Assembly (NCBI RefSeq): GCF_002994635.1
Contig: NZ_PVNL01000117.1
Span: 62,001-126,000, forward strand
Length of the DNA: 64,000 bases
DNA from: Enhygromyxa salina
GTDB taxonomy: Bacteria > Myxococcota_A > Polyangia > Nannocystales > Nannocystaceae
Direction: 5' to 3'
The notes beneath the pieces are model-generated. The model was not told the DNA's origin and searched no databases. It saw only the letters and a program-made list of their open reading frames with translations. Below are positions 61,854 through 64,000 of this stretch, piece by piece. Both the position numbers and the translations under genes were made by a program. Position 1 is the first letter of the stretch. Every line of letters starts with the position of its first letter.

Positions 61854-63218
61854 CTGCAGCCGAACCTGGTTGGCGCCCTGGGCAAAGTCGGCGTTTGACC
61901 AGGTGTGGAAGTAGTCGAGCTGCAGCTTCATCGCGTGCCCCTGCAGGTACCAGCTGGGCCCCGCGCCGAGCTCTCCGATGCTGCCCATGCTGCTGTTGCC
62001 AAGCGCGATCGTCTGCCCGCCGCGCCCCGCGAGCTCGACGGGCACGTGCGGCAGCAAGTAGCCGGCCTGCACGAACCACCCCATGCCGTTGCGCGGCGCG
62101 GTGATCGGCAGCGGGACGCCCATGTCGTCGACCGCCGAGCCTGGGTTTCGCGTGCCGCGACGCCAGAAGAACTCACCGGTGGCTGAGAACCCCCGCAGCT
62201 TGAACACGCCGTCCGCCACGATCTGGTGGATGTTGGTCGTGCCCCCGTCGGCGGGAAGGGCCCCGATCACGCTCCGATCGCGCGTCGCGTGATCGCTGAA
62301 CGAGTACGCTGCCCCGAGCGCGAGCTTGGGCTTGCGCCTGCGCTCGAGATCGGCCTCCACGTACTCGTCGAAGCCCCCGAGCGGGAGCACCTCGAGCCGC
62401 GCGACGTAGTCCATGCGAAGGTCGTTGATCGCCAGATTGTTGCGACCCTGGCCCATGTACAGACCCAGCGAGTAGCGAAACAGATCGAGGCCGCCGAGAT
62501 CGTTCGAGAACAGATCAAAGCCGAGGTCACGCTCGAGCAAGAACTCGGACTGAACGGTCGAGCGATCGACGAATTGCAGATCGGCCCACGCCGCGATGAA
62601 CTGCCGACTGTACTGCGGCTTGTATTGCCCGATGCGGAGCGAGAGGTCGCGCAGATAGTCGAAGGTGAAGAAGAAGTCGAAGACCGGCGACTGCGTGACC
62701 TGGCCGTCCTGCATGCCGAGCCCGCGCGGGTCGAACACCAGCTGCAAGAAGTACTGGTTGTGGGGACCAAACACGTTGCCCGCGAAGAACAACGAGACAC
62801 GCCTGAACTCCATGCCGTTTGTCAGGTTCGGCGGCGTGGTGGGATTGTGAGTGAGCGTGTCCCGCAGCTGCATGCGCAGCCACGTCCCCATTGCGAACCG
62901 ACCGTCGGCGCTGCTGACGAGGACCCCGAGGTTCGGCCGGTACTCGACGCTGAGCCGCTTGTTGGGATCGGGCTCGTCGGGCGCAGACGCCACAGGCTCG
63001 CTGGGCGCGGGCTCGATCCCCGGCTGAGTCTGTGTGACCGGGTTGGGCGCGGGCTCGACCGGCTGCGCCGTCGCCGGCTCGACCGGCTGGGCGTCGTCGC
63101 CTGGCCCGACCGACGCTGGCGCGTCAAACGGGACGGGCTCGATCGGCGCGGGTGAGCTGGCGGGCGGCGCAGCGCCGAGCAAGCTGGCCAACAACGTGGA
63201 CCCTACGCATCCAACCAT
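61836..63218 (-). CDS. Phosphate-selective porin O/P-type outer membrane protein
   Basis: A 460-residue protein with a signal peptide and a Pro/Ala/Glu-rich linker (about 20-85). The beta barrel (about 95-460) shows features of porin O/P: MEFRRVSLFFAGNVFGPHNQ, YLRDLSLRIGQYKPQYSRQF and alternating hydrophobic strands ending VRLQLQIGI. Family members transport phosphate or polyphosphate, though some carry other anions. Its 3' end overlaps the AAA-WD40 gene by 18 nt. Confidence 0.85.
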   Translation of the reverse strand: MVGCVGSTLLASLLGAAPPASSPAPIEPVPFDAPASVGPGDDAQPVEPATAQPVEPAPNPVTQTQPGIEPAPSEPVASAPDEPDPNKRLSVEYRPNLGVLVSSADGRFAMGTWLRMQLRDTLTHNPTTPPNLTNGMEFRRVSLFFAGNVFGPHNQYFLQLVFDPRGLGMQDGQVTQSPVFDFFFTFDYLRDLSLRIGQYKPQYSRQFIAAWADLQFVDRSTVQSEFLLERDLGFDLFSNDLGGLDLFRYSLGLYMGQGRNNLAINDLRMDYVARLEVLPLGGFDEYVEADLERRRKPKLALGAAYSFSDHATRDRSVIGALPADGGTTNIHQIVADGVFKLRGFSATGEFFWRRGTRNPGSAVDDMGVPLPITAPRNGMGWFVQAGYLLPHVPVELAGRGGQTIALGNSSMGSIGELGAGPSWYLQGHAMKLQLDYFHTWSNADFAQGANQVRLQLQIGI

Positions 63219-63633
63219 CAGCTCGCCCTCGGTACGGGTCCGCCCCCGTCGATGTCAATGTCGCGCTGCAACTGTTCGAATGCGGTCGTGGGATCGCCTG
63301 ACGGCCAGCAAGCTGGAAGATCGGCGACCATGGGCAAACTGAGGCGTTTGATCGGCGGGATCTTGGCATACACCCAGTAGCAGTCAAGCGTTGGGTTTCT
63401 AACTTTTCGGCGACATTACTTCCATCCATGACAGTTGTCCGCACCACTGAAATGGCGCCACCCCAGCAAGAAATGCCGAGCACGAAAAAATTGCGCTGGC
63501 CGCACATGCGCGGTCACCGGTATAGAACCCGCAAGCCGACGTAGGACAAACACGGTTCCACCGGGCGCGCGAGTGCGCCCATGGAGCTCCCTCGGGGTGA
63601 GTTTGTGGGCATTTGTGGCCTCCTGGAACCGGC
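63219..63633. other. Intergenic region upstream of the BadF-like gene
   Basis: 415 bp without a credible gene. It is less GC-rich than its surroundings, with a run of A (63485-63490). It holds the inverted repeat listed separately and a TATAGA at 63521, without a well-placed -35. This is the likely control region for both the porin and the BadF-like gene. Confidence 0.55.
63563..63580. promoter_or_regulatory. Perfect inverted repeat upstream of the BadF-like gene
   Basis: GGGCGC and GCGCCC are separated by six bases (GCGAGT), 53 bp before the start codon. It may be an operator or a leader hairpin. Confidence 0.3.
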
Positions 63634-64000
63634 ATGCGAGCAGATCAGAGCGACCTCGTCATTGGAATGGACATTGGCTCGACCACCGTGAAGGCGGTCG
63701 TCATCAATCGACATTCGTACGAAATCCTGTGGAGCGACTACCAGCGCCACCACACCAAGCAACCAGAGAAGGTCCTCGAGCTGCTCGAGGCGATCTTGGT
63801 GGCCCATCCGCAGCTGGTCTCGGAGCCCTGCCAGATGTTCTGCACGGGCTCGGGCGCCGGCCCGATCGCCGAGCCGACCGGGTCCAAGTTCGTGCAAGAG
63901 GTCAACGCGGTCACGCTCGCGGTCGAGCACCTGTACCCCGACGTGCGCGCGGTGATCGAGCTTGGTGGCCAGGACGCGAAGATCATCGTCTTCAAGCAGG
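63634..64000 (+). CDS. BadF/BadG/HgdC-type ATPase, acyl-CoA dehydratase activase (5' part)
   Basis: The first 122 residues of a protein that continues past the window. VIGMDIGSTTVKAVVI is the phosphate-1 loop of the ASKHA ATPase fold, and AVIELGGQDAKIIVF is the characteristic second motif of the BadF/HgdC family. Members use ATP and an iron-sulphur cluster to inject an electron into benzoyl-CoA reductases or 2-hydroxyacyl-CoA dehydratases. Large multi-domain forms also exist and their role is less clear. ATG 63634 is the start. Confidence 0.88.
   Translation, partial: MRADQSDLVIGMDIGSTTVKAVVINRHSYEILWSDYQRHHTKQPEKVLELLEAILVAHPQLVSEPCQMFCTGSGAGPIAEPTGSKFVQEVNAVTLAVEHLYPDVRAVIELGGQDAKIIVFKQ

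Noticed and set aside
63124..63507. Minus-strand open frame between the porin and the BadF-like gene
   Set aside because: No signal, domain or good ribosome-binding site, and half of it is antisense or out of frame to the porin start.
63497..63512. Possible sigma-54 promoter (TGG...GC spacing)
   Set aside because: GG-N10-GC is present, but the surrounding bases do not fit TGGCAC-N5-TTGC; such spacing is common by chance at this GC content.
1..64000. tRNA, rRNA and other structural RNA genes
   Set aside because: I looked for T-arm consensus (GGTTCGAAT-like) and cloverleaf ends on both strands and found none convincing; a covariance-model scan would be decisive.

Overview
The window looks like chromosomal DNA from a myxobacterium, most likely of the Nannocystis/Enhygromyxa/Plesiocystis type (suborder Nannocystineae). 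The GC content is very high and genes are tightly packed. There are three large Ser/Thr protein kinases with TPR or extracellular tails, and an FHA-LuxR protein. Many short-lived signal-peptide lipoproteins carry Asp/Gly (GDGDGD) or Thr/Asp linkers, one protein ends in a MYXO-CTERM-like tail, and another carries a myxococcal Cys-rich repeat. The taxonomic placement is inference from these traits, not from a marker gene. No rRNA, tRNA, CRISPR array, insertion sequence or prophage was found. Most long reading frames opposite real genes are GC-driven shadows.

Layout. 1-3485 (minus): a CBS protein, a globin-coupled histidine kinase, a response regulator cut by the window edge, and a DUF5690/MFS-like membrane protein upstream. 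3588-8764 (plus): a complete TPR-associated TRAP transporter (TatT-like lipoprotein, Tat-exported DctP, enlarged DctQ, DctM with an acidic repeated tail), with a terminator between DctP and DctQ. 8800-13421: an Ate/Bpt aminoacyl-protein transferase, a TonB-like protein, ferrochelatase, an HSDL2-like SDR and a GIDE-like membrane protein. 13778-16220: lon with its terminator. 16238-19894: a HEAT-like secreted protein, the FHA-LuxR regulator and a divergent ceramide-glucosyltransferase-like enzyme. 19869-25730: a PQQ-type sugar dehydrogenase fused to cytochrome c, small membrane proteins, an NlpC/P60 hydrolase and lipoproteins. 25770-31883: an encapsulated-ferritin-type protein without a shell gene, ChaB, two Ser/Thr kinases and a 41-residue lipoprotein. 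31873-34661: a TMTC-like membrane/TPR protein and a lipoprotein.

34957-38437 is the translation cluster rpsB-tsf-(terminator)-pyrH-frr plus a Cys-rich lipoprotein. 38451-49397 holds a ChaN-like lipoprotein, a transglutaminase-like protein, envelope lipoproteins, a third Ser/Thr kinase, a sterol-desaturase-family hydroxylase, a dihaem lipoprotein and an SDR-CPBP fusion. 49660-58012 is an accessory stretch of secreted proteins and lipoproteins. It is interrupted by an Rpn-family nuclease that appears to contain its own intragenic C-terminal antitoxin, followed 5 nt later by an alpha/beta hydrolase. 58122-64000 holds an AAA-TM-WD40 protein, an O/P-type porin and the start of a BadF/HgdC-like ATPase that runs off the window.

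The observations most worth following are the rpn locus with an internal Shine-Dalgarno/ATG and a 12-bp tandem repeat, the orphan encapsulated-ferritin-like gene, the duplicated peptide in the acidic tail of DctM, and the FHA-LuxR fusion in a window rich in Ser/Thr kinases.
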